A stretch of 64,000 bases of DNA from Salinispora fenicalii (GCF_000514815.1 NZ_KI911471.1:311062-375061); one strand, 5' to 3'; counted from the stretch's first letter, positions 1 through 8,653 are shown. The notes: a model not told the origin generated them from the letters alone. Numbers and translations are program-made.

Positions 1-1
1 C

Positions 2-538
2 GGCAGTATCTCCGAGCTGGGATCCTGGGCTCCGGCCGCTGCGGTGCGGCTGACCCCGCAGGGTGGAAACACCTACCGCGGCACGATCGATCTGCCCCCG
101 TCCACCGCGGTCGAGTACAAGTTCATCAAGGTGACCGGCGGGGGAGAGGTTACCTGGGAAGCCGGCGAGAACCGGAGCTTCACCACCCCCGCCTCCGGAA
201 CGTACGCGGTGACGGAGACCTTCCGGGGTGATGTGGTGTCCGGCCCAGCGATCGCCAGTTCGTTCCACGCCACCGTCCACACCTACTTCGGGCAGAACGT
301 CTTCGTGGTCGGGAATGTCGCGGAGCTGGGCAGCTGGAATCCGGATCACGCCATCGCGCTCTCCGCGGCCGACTACCCGGTCTGGCGGGCGACCGTCGAC
401 CTGCCGCCGAACACCCACATCGAGTACAAGTATGTGAAGAAGAACCCGGACGGTTCGGTGACCTGGGAGTCCCAGTCGAACCGAAGCTTCACCACCCCGG
501 CCACCGGGACCCACACCAATACCGACACCTGGCGATAG
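2..538 (+). CDS. C-terminal part of a starch-active secreted protein with two CBM20 domains (5' truncated)
   Basis: The frame is open from the first bases of the window, so the true start lies outside. What remains is two tandem starch-binding CBM20 modules. The second is complete (about residues 85-178 of the visible part): it carries the VxGN-x3-LGxW motif, the EYKYVKK strand and the W-E-x3-NR-x-F(T) block that forms the carbohydrate surface. The first shows the same LGSW, EYKFIK and NRSF elements. CBM20 normally sits at the C-terminus of extracellular amylases or glucanotransferases, so the missing part is probably such a catalytic domain, but that is inference. A strong hairpin follows the stop codon. 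The next gene is convergent. Confidence 0.85.
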   Translation, partial: GSISELGSWAPAAAVRLTPQGGNTYRGTIDLPPSTAVEYKFIKVTGGGEVTWEAGENRSFTTPASGTYAVTETFRGDVVSGPAIASSFHATVHTYFGQNVFVVGNVAELGSWNPDHAIALSAADYPVWRATVDLPPNTHIEYKYVKKNPDGSVTWESQSNRSFTTPATGTHTNTDTWR

Positions 539-545
539 CCGCAGC

Positions 546-582
546 AAGGCCCACCCGCGAGTGACTTCCGTGGGTGGGCCTT
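546..582 (+). terminator. Hairpin terminator after the CBM20 gene
   Basis: A perfect 11-bp inverted repeat (AAGGCCCACCC at 546-556 and its complement at 572-582) with a 15-nt loop starts 7 bases after the stop codon. There is no clear U tract, as is usual in GC-rich actinobacteria. It lies between two convergent genes and could serve both. Confidence 0.7.
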
Positions 583-653
583 GGTGATGGCGCAGCCGCC
601 GTAGGTGGCGTCTCGTCGCCGCTGAACCGGGTGGCCCACCTGCGGTGAGCGTC

Positions 654-1205
654 CTACCTGCGCGCTAGTTCCGCCTCGATTCGGCGGACCAGCGTCTTCC
701 GGCTCTTCCCGGCGCGTTCGCGCCGTAGCGCCGAGCGCAGTTGGCGGGTGTCGAGACCGGTGAGCCGTTTCGCCGCGTCGGGGACCCGTAGGTCGAGCAG
801 GCGGTCGATCGACGTGGTGTCGCGGCGGGCACGGCTGGCCGGCCCGGTGTTGGCGACGTACTGCCGGCCGCTCCTCGACGCCTTGCGCTTCTTGGTGTCG
901 GTGGCACGGCGCTCCCTTTCGGGGAGTTCCTTCCACGCGCGTTCGGGTAGGTAGCGCTTGGTCTCGCCGTCCTGGCGCGCCCGGGTGTCACCCTCTCGGG
1001 TTTGCCACTTCTCTCGGCCCCACTGTCGCAGGGACCGCTGCCGTTCGTCTCGTGGCCCCTGGTAGCCCCCGCCCTGCTTCTCGTACTCCTTGACCAGTAG
1101 TTGAGACTTTCGGGCCGACCACTGTCCGGGCCGGGCGCCCTTGTCGGAGGCCTTGAGCTCGTCTTTGATCTTTCTTCGTAGCTTCGGATCGGTGTACCGC
1201 GCCAT
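654..1205 (-). CDS. Small basic DUF5872-like protein
   Basis: 183-residue protein, very rich in Arg and Lys. The N-terminal half (MARYTDPxLRRKIKDELKASDKG, then RPGQWSARKSQLLVKEYEKQGGGYQG, then ERQ-SLRQW) matches what I remember of DUF5872, a family of unknown function found in actinobacteria and some large DNA viruses. The C-terminal 50 residues look like a small helical SAP/Rho-N-like domain (DLRVPDAAKRLTGLDTRQLRSALRRERAGKSRKTLVRRIEAEL), which suggests nucleic-acid binding. An upstream in-frame start at 1232 is possible, but family members begin at MARYT. No signal peptide or membrane segment is visible. It ends towards the CBM20 gene and is divergent from the cellulase. Function unknown. 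Confidence 0.65.
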   Translation of the reverse strand: MARYTDPKLRRKIKDELKASDKGARPGQWSARKSQLLVKEYEKQGGGYQGPRDERQRSLRQWGREKWQTREGDTRARQDGETKRYLPERAWKELPERERRATDTKKRKASRSGRQYVANTGPASRARRDTTSIDRLLDLRVPDAAKRLTGLDTRQLRSALRRERAGKSRKTLVRRIEAELARR

Positions 1206-1344
1206 GCCTTCGGCTACCCGGTGCCGGCGCACCCTATGCCCCGCATCGCCGTCGAGCGACGAGTCGGGTTACGCCTCATCCGTTAAGCAGCGATTACGTG
1301 AAGTTTACTCTTCCGTTACGTCACCAGTCAGCTTAATCTATTTC

Positions 1345-1358
1345 TGGAAGCGCTCCCA
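1345..1358. promoter_or_regulatory. CebR/CelR-like operator upstream of the cellulase
   Basis: TGGAAGCGCTCCCA differs by one base from the palindrome TGGGAGCGCTCCCA bound by the LacI-family cellobiose repressors CebR (Streptomyces) and CelR (Thermobifida). It lies 30 bp before the GTG start of the GH5 cellulase, where a repressor would block transcription. It predicts induction by cellobiose or cello-oligosaccharides. The regulator gene itself is not in the window. Confidence 0.8.
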
Positions 1359-1388
1359 ATCGCCCACCGTCGCCACTAGGAGCTTCCC

Positions 1389-3365
1389 GTGTCTGTGAAA
1401 CCAAGATTGTCGGCTGCCGCGGTGGCAGCCTGCGTAGCTCTCGGGCTCACGGCCGCCGCCCCGGCCGCGTTCGCCACCACCGCACCCCAGCCGGAGGCGC
1501 AGGTCGTCTCGACCACCCCGACGGCCGACTGGCTGCACACTGACGGCAACAAGATCGTGGACGAGGCGGGCAACCAGGTGTGGTTGACCGGCGCGAACTG
1601 GTTCGGCTACAACGCCACCGAACGGGTCTTCCACGGACTCTGGGCCGGCAACATCGAGACCATCACCCGGCAGATGGCCGAGCGTGGCATCAACATCGTC
1701 CGGGTACCGATCTCCACGGAGCTGCTGCTGGAGTGGAAGGCCGGCCAGACGGTGCTGCCGAACGTGAACCTGTCGGTCAACCCGGAGTTGGCCGGCCTGG
1801 ACAACCTGCAGATCTTCGACCATTGGCTGGCCCTCTGCGAGGAGTACGGGCTGAAGGTCATGCTCGATGTACACAGTGCTGAGGCGGACAACTCTGGCCA
1901 CTTCTATCCGATGTGGTACAAGGGGGAAATCACCCCGGAGCTGTTCTACCAGGGCTGGGAGTGGGTCGCCGCTCGGTACCAGAACAACGACACGATCGTC
2001 GCGATGGATATCCAGAATGAGCCGCACGGCACCCCGGACAACCCGCCCCGGGCCAAGTGGGACAGCAGCAGCGACATCGACAACTTCAAACACGCCTGTG
2101 AGACAGCGGGTAACCGAATCCTCGCGATCAACCCGAACGTGCTGATTCTCTGCGAGGGCATCGAGGTCTACCCACGCCCGGGGGAGGGCTGGGAGTCACC
2201 CAACACCGACCCGGACCAGAGCCCCAACTACTACTACAACTGGTGGGGCGGCAACTTGCGGGGAGCGAAGGACCATCCGATCAACCTGGGCGCCCACCAG
2301 GACCAGTTAGTCTACTCGCCGCACGACTACGGGCCGCTGGTGCACGAGCAGCCGTGGTTCCAGAAGGACTTCGACAAGACCACGTTGACCGACGACGTCT
2401 GGCGACCAAACTGGCTCTACCTGCACGAGGAAGACACCGCGCCGCTGCTGGTCGGCGAGTGGGGCGGCCGGTTCGGGCAGGACGAACGACAGGACAAGTG
2501 GCTGAAGGCGCTGCGGGACCTGATGGCCGAGATGGCGATTCACCATACCTTCTGGTGCCTCAACCCGAACTCCGGCGACACGGGCGGCCTGCTGCAACAC
2601 GACTGGCAGACCTGGGACGAGGTCAAGTACGAACAGGTGCTCAAGCCGGCGCTCTGGCAGTACAACGGCAAGTTCGTCAGCCTGGACCACCAGGTACGCC
2701 TCGGTGGCGACGCCTCGACCACCGGCATCAGCCTCACCGAGCGCTACGCCGGCGGTGGGAACGACACCGTCGCGCCAACTGCCCCGGGACGTCCCGTGGC
2801 CAGTGACCTGACCTCCGCCACGGTCACCCTGACCTGGGGCGCTTCCACGGACAACGTCGGGGTCGTCGGCTATGAGGTGCGGAGCGCGACCGCCGGCGGT
2901 CCGCCGAGCACGGTCGCTACCGTCGCCGGCACCACCTATCAGGTGACCGACCTCGCGGCCGAGACCGAATACACCTTCACCGTACGGGCCCGGGACGCGG
3001 CTGGAAATGTCTCCGCCGCCTCCCCGGCCCGTACCGTCACCACCCCACCCGGCGGTGGTGGCGGCAGCGGTTGTACCGCCACGTACCTGCTGACGAACAC
3101 GTGGCCGGGCGGTTTCCAGGGTGAGATCACCGTGGCGAACGCCGGTACCGCCGCCATTGCCAGCTGGCAGGTGACCTGGACCGACCCGGGCGGGACCGCG
3201 ATCACCTCGCTGTGGAATGGCAGGTGGACGGTCACCGATGGTGTGAATGTGGTGCTCAACGAGGCGTACAACGGTCAGTTGGGGGCCGGGAGTAGCACCA
3301 CGTTTGGCTTTACTGGCACCGGACCGGGCACCGCGCCGGCCGGGCTGACCTGCTTCGCCCGCTGA
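1389..3365 (+). CDS. Secreted GH5 endoglucanase with FN3 and CBM2 domains
   Basis: 658 residues. Residues 1-30 are a Sec signal peptide ending in AFA. A GH5 (cellulase family 5) catalytic domain follows, about 45-455, with the acid/base Glu211 in the NEP motif and the nucleophile Glu357 in VGEWGG. A fibronectin type III module covers about 461-552, then a GGGGSG linker, then a CBM2 cellulose-binding module (about 558-658) with two terminal Cys that probably form the family disulfide. The GTG start is set by an AGGAG box six bases upstream. It would cleave beta-1,4-glucan outside the cell. A CebR-like site upstream predicts control by cello-oligosaccharides. It has no link to the steroid genes. 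Confidence 0.93.
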   Translation: MSVKPRLSAAAVAACVALGLTAAAPAAFATTAPQPEAQVVSTTPTADWLHTDGNKIVDEAGNQVWLTGANWFGYNATERVFHGLWAGNIETITRQMAERGINIVRVPISTELLLEWKAGQTVLPNVNLSVNPELAGLDNLQIFDHWLALCEEYGLKVMLDVHSAEADNSGHFYPMWYKGEITPELFYQGWEWVAARYQNNDTIVAMDIQNEPHGTPDNPPRAKWDSSSDIDNFKHACETAGNRILAINPNVLILCEGIEVYPRPGEGWESPNTDPDQSPNYYYNWWGGNLRGAKDHPINLGAHQDQLVYSPHDYGPLVHEQPWFQKDFDKTTLTDDVWRPNWLYLHEEDTAPLLVGEWGGRFGQDERQDKWLKALRDLMAEMAIHHTFWCLNPNSGDTGGLLQHDWQTWDEVKYEQVLKPALWQYNGKFVSLDHQVRLGGDASTTGISLTERYAGGGNDTVAPTAPGRPVASDLTSATVTLTWGASTDNVGVVGYEVRSATAGGPPSTVATVAGTTYQVTDLAAETEYTFTVRARDAAGNVSAASPARTVTTPPGGGGGSGCTATYLLTNTWPGGFQGEITVANAGTAAIASWQVTWTDPGGTAITSLWNGRWTVTDGVNVVLNEAYNGQLGAGSSTTFGFTGTGPGTAPAGLTCFAR

Positions 3366-3405
3366 CCCCGGTGGACCGGGCCGCCAGAAGGGAGGACTTG
3401 CGCGG

Positions 3406-4071
3406 CTATCGTGGGTGCACGGTGTAGGTCAGGTGGGTCACCCGTGCCGACGATTCCGAACGGACTGGCTTCAGCGCGATCCGGGAGGCGTCGATGCCCT
3501 CGAAGAGGCGAGTGCCGGCGCCGAAGAGCACCGGTGCGAGCGAGATCGACAATTCGTCGACCAGGCCCGCGTTGAGGTATGCCAGGACCGTCTCGCTGCC
3601 GCCGGAGATGCGGATATCCCGCTCGCCGGCGGCCTCGCGGGCCAGATCCAGCGCGTGGTGAATGCCATCGTTGACGAAGTAGAACGTGGTCCCGCCGGGC
3701 CGTTTCCAGGGAGAGCGCTGCTGGTGGGTGAGGACGTATACGGGGCCGTGGAACGGCGCCTCCTCCGGCCATGCCTGCTCACCGAGTTCGAACATGCGTT
3801 TGCCCATGATGTTCGCGCCGGTCCGTTCAAACGTCTCTCGGACCACGTCATTGTCGCCCCCCTCCTCACCGCCTTCCCCCAGGTGGAGCCGTTCCCGGAA
3901 GAACCGTTGCGGGAAGAGCCACCCCTGAAGCTCCATCCACTGGGCCATCCAGTAGTCCAGCCGCGGGTCCCGCTCTCGCTCTTCGGGCGTGGCGTGGAGA
4001 CCCGCCATCGACTCGGGGGCGCTGAAGCCGTCGAGCGACATGGAGATGCTGATGAACACCTTGCCCGGCAT
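3406..4071 (-). CDS. Dihydrofolate reductase-like (RibD C-terminal domain) protein
   Basis: 221 residues of the RibD_C/DHFR-like fold: an N-terminal FISISMSLDGF strand, MGKRMFELGEQAWPEE, a VYVLTHQ strand, DIRISGGSETVLAYLNAGLVDELSISLAPVLFGAGTRLFEG, and a final LTYTVHPR strand. This is the common dihydrofolate reductase family of actinobacteria, which binds NADPH but rarely acts as the housekeeping DHFR. It is the last gene of a three-gene operon with an ArsR regulator and an AHSA1 protein, and its ATG overlaps the previous stop by one base. That trio is a recurrent actinobacterial arrangement of unknown substrate. Confidence 0.85.
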   Translation of the reverse strand: MPGKVFISISMSLDGFSAPESMAGLHATPEERERDPRLDYWMAQWMELQGWLFPQRFFRERLHLGEGGEEGGDNDVVRETFERTGANIMGKRMFELGEQAWPEEAPFHGPVYVLTHQQRSPWKRPGGTTFYFVNDGIHHALDLAREAAGERDIRISGGSETVLAYLNAGLVDELSISLAPVLFGAGTRLFEGIDASRIALKPVRSESSARVTHLTYTVHPR

Positions 4072-4568
4072 CAGCGGGCCCCCTTCTGGATCACCTCGGT
4101 GACGTAGGCGCCCAGCTTGCCCAGCGTCTGCTCGCCACCCTCGATCGCGTGGTACTCCAGCACAACCCGGTCTCGTTGTTGTCGGGTGGGGAAGATGCTG
4201 CGCATGACAATCCGGGTCGCCGTGCCATGTGGCGTGAAGTCCAGGATCGACTCGAAGGTCTCCGGGTCGTCGCGGTACGCACCATGCAGCAGCGTGATCC
4301 GCTTCGGTGGGACGATCTCAGTCCATGTGATCCACTGGGGGTAGTCGGCCCCGTCCGGCCCGTGCATCACGTAGTCCCAGACTCCGCTTTCGCGGAACTC
4401 GAAGGAGTGCGTGGTGGTGGTGAAGCCCTCCGGGCCCCACCACCGGGACAGGTGCTCAACCTCGGTGAACGCCTCGAACACCAGCTCCTGCCGAGCGTCG
4501 ATGAGCCGGGAGACCACAATCTCCCGGTCGGTCGTTGCCGGCTGCGTGTTTTGCCATGTCCCAGTCAT
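4071..4568 (-). CDS. SRPBCC/AHSA1-type ligand-binding protein
   Basis: 165 residues with the SRPBCC (START-like) hydrophobic-cavity fold of the AHSA1 family: IVVSRLIDARQELVFEAFTEVEHLSRWWGPEGF near the start, a central ITWTEIVPPKRITLLHG and a C-terminal helix beginning after YHAIEGGEQTLGKLGAYVTEVI. Such proteins pair with ArsR regulators and DHFR-like proteins in many actinobacteria, as here. The substrate is unknown. It lies three bases after the ArsR gene and overlaps the following DHFR-like gene by one base, so the three are co-transcribed. Confidence 0.88.
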   Translation of the reverse strand: MTGTWQNTQPATTDREIVVSRLIDARQELVFEAFTEVEHLSRWWGPEGFTTTTHSFEFRESGVWDYVMHGPDGADYPQWITWTEIVPPKRITLLHGAYRDDPETFESILDFTPHGTATRIVMRSIFPTRQQRDRVVLEYHAIEGGEQTLGKLGAYVTEVIQKGAR

Positions 4569-4571
4569 TGG

Positions 4572-4922
4572 CTACTCCTCCTGTCGTGCCTGCTTGAGGT
4601 CCTGGACGTAGCTGTTCAGTCGGTCGAAACTCTCGTTCCAGAACTGTTCGAATCCGCCGACCCACTCGTGGATCGGCCGCAGCCCGTCCGCGTCCAGGCT
4701 GTAGCGGCGCTGCCTGCCCACCCCACGGACCCGCACCAAGCCCACCTCCCGGAGCACCCGCAGATGCTTGGAGGCCTGTGGCTGGCTCATCCCCAGTTCC
4801 TGGGCCAGATCGGTCACTGGCCATTCACCGGCCCGCAGCAGCCCGAGGATGTCTCGACGCTGCGGCTCCGCGATCGCGTTGAACGCGTCCGATGTTGTCG
4901 CTGCTCGCGCCATGACGGCCAT
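4572..4922 (-). CDS. ArsR-family transcriptional regulator
   Basis: 116 residues. A winged helix-turn-helix of the ArsR type covers about 12-85: FNAIAEPQRRDILGLL, the recognition region MSQPQASKHLRVLREVGLVRVR and the wing GVGRQRRYSL. No metal-binding Cys cluster is present, so it belongs to the metal-independent subgroup that is usually encoded with AHSA1/SRPBCC proteins. It is the first gene of the operon and probably autoregulates it. The start could also be an internal Met or GTG a few codons later. Confidence 0.9.
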   Translation of the reverse strand: MAVMARAATTSDAFNAIAEPQRRDILGLLRAGEWPVTDLAQELGMSQPQASKHLRVLREVGLVRVRGVGRQRRYSLDADGLRPIHEWVGGFEQFWNESFDRLNSYVQDLKQARQEE

Positions 4923-5061
4923 CGTATTCCCATAACGGAATGCGTCAAGCTGGCGGGAGGGGTGTGTCCTGGTCGGGTGGCTGCCGGTGGCGACGGTGGT
5001 CGGTTAGCTGCCGGCGGCAGCGGTGGTCGGTGGCTGCCGGTGGTGGAATCAATGTCGCTGT

Positions 5062-5075
5062 TATAACCTGTTCTA
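5062..5075. promoter_or_regulatory. KstR-type operator before the SRPBCC gene
   Basis: TATAACCTGTTCTA has the KstR core AAC-2-GTT with a perfect right arm. It lies 26 bp before the start of the SRPBCC gene at 5101. Confidence 0.75.
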
Positions 5076-5100
5076 GATTCATCTCGAAGAGGAGGTCACG

Positions 5101-5532
5101 ATGGCTACAGTGACGGTCGAGGCCGACGCGAAGGCGGATCCGACGCAGGTCTGGAAGCTCGTGGTGGCCCTGCCGAGGGTTGGCGAGTGGAACACGATGC
5201 ATGAGGGCTTCACCGGCGAGGTGCCGGAAACCCTCGGCGAGGGGACTACATATCAGCAGCGGGTAAAGCTGATGGGAATGCCGGCCGAGATGGCCTGGCG
5301 GGTGACGAAGGCGGAGGCGCCGGGGCGCCTCGAACAGGCGGGCGACGGCCCCATGGGTGTCAAGGCGAAGATGGTGATCGCGGTCGAGTCGAGCGATGGG
5401 GGCTCGCACATCACGTACGGGATGGAGTTTGCCGGCCCTGCGCTGAAAGGCGCGATGGACGGCATGCTGCAGAAGCAGGCCACTGCGGCATGTCAGCAGG
5501 CGTTGGTGAAGCTCGTCGCGCTGCTGGACTGA
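5101..5532 (+). CDS. SRPBCC-family protein under a KstR-type operator
   Basis: 143 residues forming a single SRPBCC (polyketide cyclase/START-like) domain: MATVTVEADAKADPTQVWKLV, the PRVGEWN turn, and a C-terminal helix (GMLQKQATAACQQALVKLVALLD) that would close the cavity. It resembles the mycobacterial Rv0910 type, whose label as a toxin is weak evidence of function. AGGAGGT before the ATG sets the start. The KstR operator directly upstream, and the position at the edge of the steroid cluster, suggest a role in binding or presenting a steroid intermediate. That role is inference only. Confidence 0.8.
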   Translation: MATVTVEADAKADPTQVWKLVVALPRVGEWNTMHEGFTGEVPETLGEGTTYQQRVKLMGMPAEMAWRVTKAEAPGRLEQAGDGPMGVKAKMVIAVESSDGGSHITYGMEFAGPALKGAMDGMLQKQATAACQQALVKLVALLD

Positions 5533-5654
5533 GGTCATTTCCGGGCTGGCCATACCGTTGTTCGCGGGTCCTGCGGCGCTGGATCGCGGTATGGCTGGTC
5601 GTCGTGTTCGGCGCCCGCCCTGGTGATCAATAAAGGGTAGCTGTCGACCTGAAA

Positions 5655-5668
5655 TGAAACGTGTTCTA
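5655..5668. promoter_or_regulatory. KstR-type operator before chsE1
   Basis: TGAAACGTGTTCTA, core AAC-GT-GTT, ends 8 bases before the ATG of the chsE1 gene, next to its GGAGA ribosome site. Confidence 0.8.
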
Positions 5669-5676
5669 ATGGAGAA

Positions 5677-6696
5677 ATGGCGCCGAACTTTGAGCTCGAC
5701 GATGCCCAGCAGTCGATCGTTCGTCTCGCCGACGAGGTGCTGAGCGACAGCGAGGGAACGCCGGAGCGCTTGTGGAAGGCCCTCGGTCAGTCCGGCCTGC
5801 TCGGCCTCGCCGTGCCGGAGAGGTGGGGCGGCGCTGGATTGGGCGCGATGGCGATCGGCGTGCTGCTCACCGAGATCGGGCGGCGCACCGCCCGGGTTCC
5901 CGCCTGGTCCACGCTGTCGCTCGGTGTCCTCCCGGTGGCCCGAGCAGGCAGTCCTGCGCAGCAACGCGAGCTGCTGTCGGGTGTGCTCGAGGGGCGGGTT
6001 CTGACGGCTGCCCTGGGGGTGCCGCTGCCGGTCACCGACGGCTGGCGGATCACCGGAGCCTGCGGCCCGGTTCCAGACGCTGACGCGGCCCACCGGGTTC
6101 TGGTCCCGGTGCGAGTGCGCGGGGGTGGGCCGACGGTCGCCCTGATCGACCCGGCCGCGCCGGGTGTGACGCTGCTGCGCACCCCGACCTCCGCCGGGAC
6201 CGACGAGTTCATGTTGCGGCTCGAGGACGCCGCGGCGGAACCGCTGGGCGACGCCGAGGCCGACCTGCGCCGGTTCGCAGTCGCCGGAGCCTGTGCGCTG
6301 GGCGACGGCGCGCTGGCCGGTGCCTTACAGCTGACCGCCGACCACGTGCGCGACCGACAGCAGTTCGGTCGCCCGCTGGCCACCTTCCAGGCGGTCGCCC
6401 AGCAGATCGCCGATGTGTATGTCGCCGCTCGCACGATGCATCTGGCCGCCCTCGCCGCCAGCTGGAGCGCCGAGGTGGGCCAGGACGCCGACGGGTGGAC
6501 CGGAGCGTACTGGCTAAGTAGCGCGGTTCTGCCGGCGCTGCGCACCTGCCACCACCTGCACGGGGGGTTGGGGCTGGTCGCCGACTACCCGCTACACCGA
6601 CACACCGCCCTGGTCCGGGACCTGGTCCGGCACCTTGGCGGCACCGAGTACTGCCTGCAGCAGCTGGGAGCCCATGGTGTTCATCGATTTGACTGA
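5677..6696 (+). CDS. chsE1: Acyl-CoA dehydrogenase subunit ChsE1 (FadE28-like)
   Basis: 339 residues, shorter than a normal acyl-CoA dehydrogenase (about 380), as is typical of the non-catalytic-type subunit of the alpha2-beta2 steroid side-chain dehydrogenases. The family core RQQFGRPLATFQAVAQQIADVY (about 225-248) and a C-terminal HHLHGGLGLVADYPLHRH are clear. In M. tuberculosis FadE28 (ChsE1) and FadE29 (ChsE2) form the heterotetramer that dehydrogenates the 3-carbon steroid side chain (3-OPC-CoA). The next gene is the FadE29 homologue and overlaps this one by about 20 bases, the same order as in M. tuberculosis. A KstR operator precedes it. Confidence 0.85.
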   Translation: MAPNFELDDAQQSIVRLADEVLSDSEGTPERLWKALGQSGLLGLAVPERWGGAGLGAMAIGVLLTEIGRRTARVPAWSTLSLGVLPVARAGSPAQQRELLSGVLEGRVLTAALGVPLPVTDGWRITGACGPVPDADAAHRVLVPVRVRGGGPTVALIDPAAPGVTLLRTPTSAGTDEFMLRLEDAAAEPLGDAEADLRRFAVAGACALGDGALAGALQLTADHVRDRQQFGRPLATFQAVAQQIADVYVAARTMHLAALAASWSAEVGQDADGWTGAYWLSSAVLPALRTCHHLHGGLGLVADYPLHRHTALVRDLVRHLGGTEYCLQQLGAHGVHRFD

Positions 6697-7819
6697 GGAG
6701 CAGCACGCGCTGCGGGCGCGGCTGCGCACGTACCTCGCCGAGGTGTTGTCACCAGCGGAGCGCGCCATCCTGCTGCGCGAGCGGCACGGCGCGGTCTACC
6801 GCGAACTGATCCGTCGACTCGGCCGGGACGGCTGGCTGGGCCTGGGCTTCCCGACCCGGTTCGGCGGCGGTGGGCTCGGTCCCGTAGCGCAACAGATCTT
6901 CGTGAACGAAGCAGCCCGCGCCGACGTCCCGCTGCCCGCGGTCACCCTGCAGACCGTGGCGCCGACGCTGCTCGCCCACGGCTCGCCCGAACAGCAGGAG
7001 TTCTTCCTGCCCCGCATTCTGGCCGGGGAGCTCCACTTCGCGATCGGCTACACCGAACCCGAGGCCGGCACCGACCTCGCCGCGCTACGCACCCGGGCGG
7101 TGCGCGACGGGGACGCGTACGTGGTGAACGGTCAGAAGACCTTCACCACCGGGGCGCACGACGCGGACTACCTCTGGCTCGCCTGTCGCACCGACCCGGG
7201 GGCGTCCCGGCACCACGGCCTCTCCATCCTCATCGTGGATACCAAAGATCCCGGCTATTCCTGGACGCCGATAGTCACGTGCGACGGGGCGCACCACGTC
7301 AACGCGGTCTATCTGACTGATGTACGAGTGCCGGTAGTCCGGCGAGTGGGTGCCGAGAACGACGGCTGGCGACTACTGACCACGCAGCTCAATCATGAGC
7401 GGGTGATGCTGGGCCCGGCCGGGCGGCTCGGTGCCCTCGGCGAACGGGTGCACGACTGGGCGTACTCAAGGAGTCTGCGTGAAGCCCCGGATGTGCGACG
7501 CGTCCTCGCTCGTGTCGCCGCCTGCCAGCGCATCAACGAACTGCTCAACTGGTCGGCGACCGGGGACGAACCTAACGCGGCGGACGCATCGGTCACCAAG
7601 GTCTTCTCGTCGGAGTGGCTGCTGCGGCTCAGCCAGGAGCTCGAAGAGGTCGTGTGGCGCCGCGGCGACCCCTCCGACCCGGCGACCGCCGAGCTGCTGA
7701 CCTGGCTTGACGTCCAGACCAAGCGGAACCTGGTGCTGACCTTCGGCGGTGGGGTCAACGAGATCCAGCGGGAACTGATCGCCTCCGTGGGGCTCGGGTT
7801 GCCCCGGGTGCCGAGGTAG
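6677..7819 (+). CDS. chsE2: Acyl-CoA dehydrogenase subunit ChsE2 (FadE29-like)
   Basis: 380 residues, closely matching M. tuberculosis FadE29 as I remember it: MFIDLT at the start, IFVNEAARADVPLPAVTLQT, the FAD/substrate segment FAIGYTEPEAGTDLA, QKTFTTGAHDADYLW, and the end FGGGVNEIQRE...LPRVPR. It is the FAD-bearing partner of ChsE1 in the last side-chain dehydrogenation. The GTG at 6677 has GGGAG at a good distance and gives the family N-terminus. The ATG one codon earlier (6674) is an alternative. In mycobacteria chsH2-chsH1-ltp2 follow directly, but here they lie 49 kb away, at 56.8-59.4 kb. Confidence 0.9.
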   Translation: MFIDLTEEQHALRARLRTYLAEVLSPAERAILLRERHGAVYRELIRRLGRDGWLGLGFPTRFGGGGLGPVAQQIFVNEAARADVPLPAVTLQTVAPTLLAHGSPEQQEFFLPRILAGELHFAIGYTEPEAGTDLAALRTRAVRDGDAYVVNGQKTFTTGAHDADYLWLACRTDPGASRHHGLSILIVDTKDPGYSWTPIVTCDGAHHVNAVYLTDVRVPVVRRVGAENDGWRLLTTQLNHERVMLGPAGRLGALGERVHDWAYSRSLREAPDVRRVLARVAACQRINELLNWSATGDEPNAADASVTKVFSSEWLLRLSQELEEVVWRRGDPSDPATAELLTWLDVQTKRNLVLTFGGGVNEIQRELIASVGLGLPRVPR

Positions 7820-7822
7820 TCC

Positions 7823-8653
7823 TCAGCGGAGGGCGATGCGCACGTCGGAGAGGGCCGGGGCGTTGTCCCGGTCGGCAACCGAGGCACGTAGCACCAGCTG
7901 ACCGTCGTCCCGCCACATCTCGGTGCGCAGGGTTTCGCCAGGAAAGACGACCCCCGCGAAGCGAGCCTGGTAGCCGGCCACCCGTTCCGGATCGCCGTCG
8001 AGCAGGGCGTCGATCGCCGCCTTCGCCACGATTCCGTACGTGCAGAGCCCGTGCAGGATCGGGCGGGGGAACCCAGCGTGGGCGGCGAAGGCCGGGTCGA
8101 CGTGCAGCGGGTTGCGATCCCCGCAGAGCCGGTACCAGAGGGCCTGCCGCGCATCGGTGGGGGAGAGCACCACCGCGTCCGGTGCCTGGTCGGGCACCGG
8201 CACCCGAGTGGTCGGCCCACGTTCCCCGCCGAATCCGCCCGCGCCCTTGACGAAGATGCTGATCCGACTGGTGAACAGCTCGGTGCTGGTCTCGGTGACG
8301 ATGACCGCCGCGCTGCCCTTGTCATACACGGCGGCGATCCGCGAGCGGGCCGCACAGCGGCCCTTCGCCGGAATCGGCTGGTGCAGCTCGAGCTCCTGTC
8401 GACCGTGGACAACCCGGGCCAGGTCCACGTCGATGCCGGGCATCGTCACCGTGGGTGGTTCGGTATCCCGCAGGGTGGTGGCCACCGTGGCGAAGGTGGG
8501 CAGGACCCCACGCAGCGCGCCTTCGTAGACGTAGGACAGCTCGTCTGGACCAGCCCCGACGGCCAGGTGGTACAGCAGCACGTCGGTGCTGTCCCAGCTC
8601 AGGTCCCGGCCGGGAAGTTCGGCGCCGACGGCGACAGCGGGGTCGATGGGCAT
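7823..8653 (-). CDS. hsd4B: MaoC-type enoyl-CoA hydratase of steroid side-chain degradation (Rv3538-like)
   Basis: 276 residues with two hotdog halves. The N-terminal half is of the MaoC_dehydrat_N type (LYHLAVGAG, LPTFATVA). The C-terminal half holds the hydratase 2 motif YRLCGDRNPLHVDPAFAAHAGFPRPILHGLCTYG with the catalytic Asp and His. It matches M. tuberculosis Rv3538 (Hsd4B/ChsH3), which hydrates a side-chain enoyl-CoA. Its start overlaps the kstD stop by one base, and in M. tuberculosis too the genes are neighbours (Rv3537 kstD, Rv3538). It converges on chsE2, with only three bases between the stops. Confidence 0.88.
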   Translation of the reverse strand: MPIDPAVAVGAELPGRDLSWDSTDVLLYHLAVGAGPDELSYVYEGALRGVLPTFATVATTLRDTEPPTVTMPGIDVDLARVVHGRQELELHQPIPAKGRCAARSRIAAVYDKGSAAVIVTETSTELFTSRISIFVKGAGGFGGERGPTTRVPVPDQAPDAVVLSPTDARQALWYRLCGDRNPLHVDPAFAAHAGFPRPILHGLCTYGIVAKAAIDALLDGDPERVAGYQARFAGVVFPGETLRTEMWRDDGQLVLRASVADRDNAPALSDVRIALR

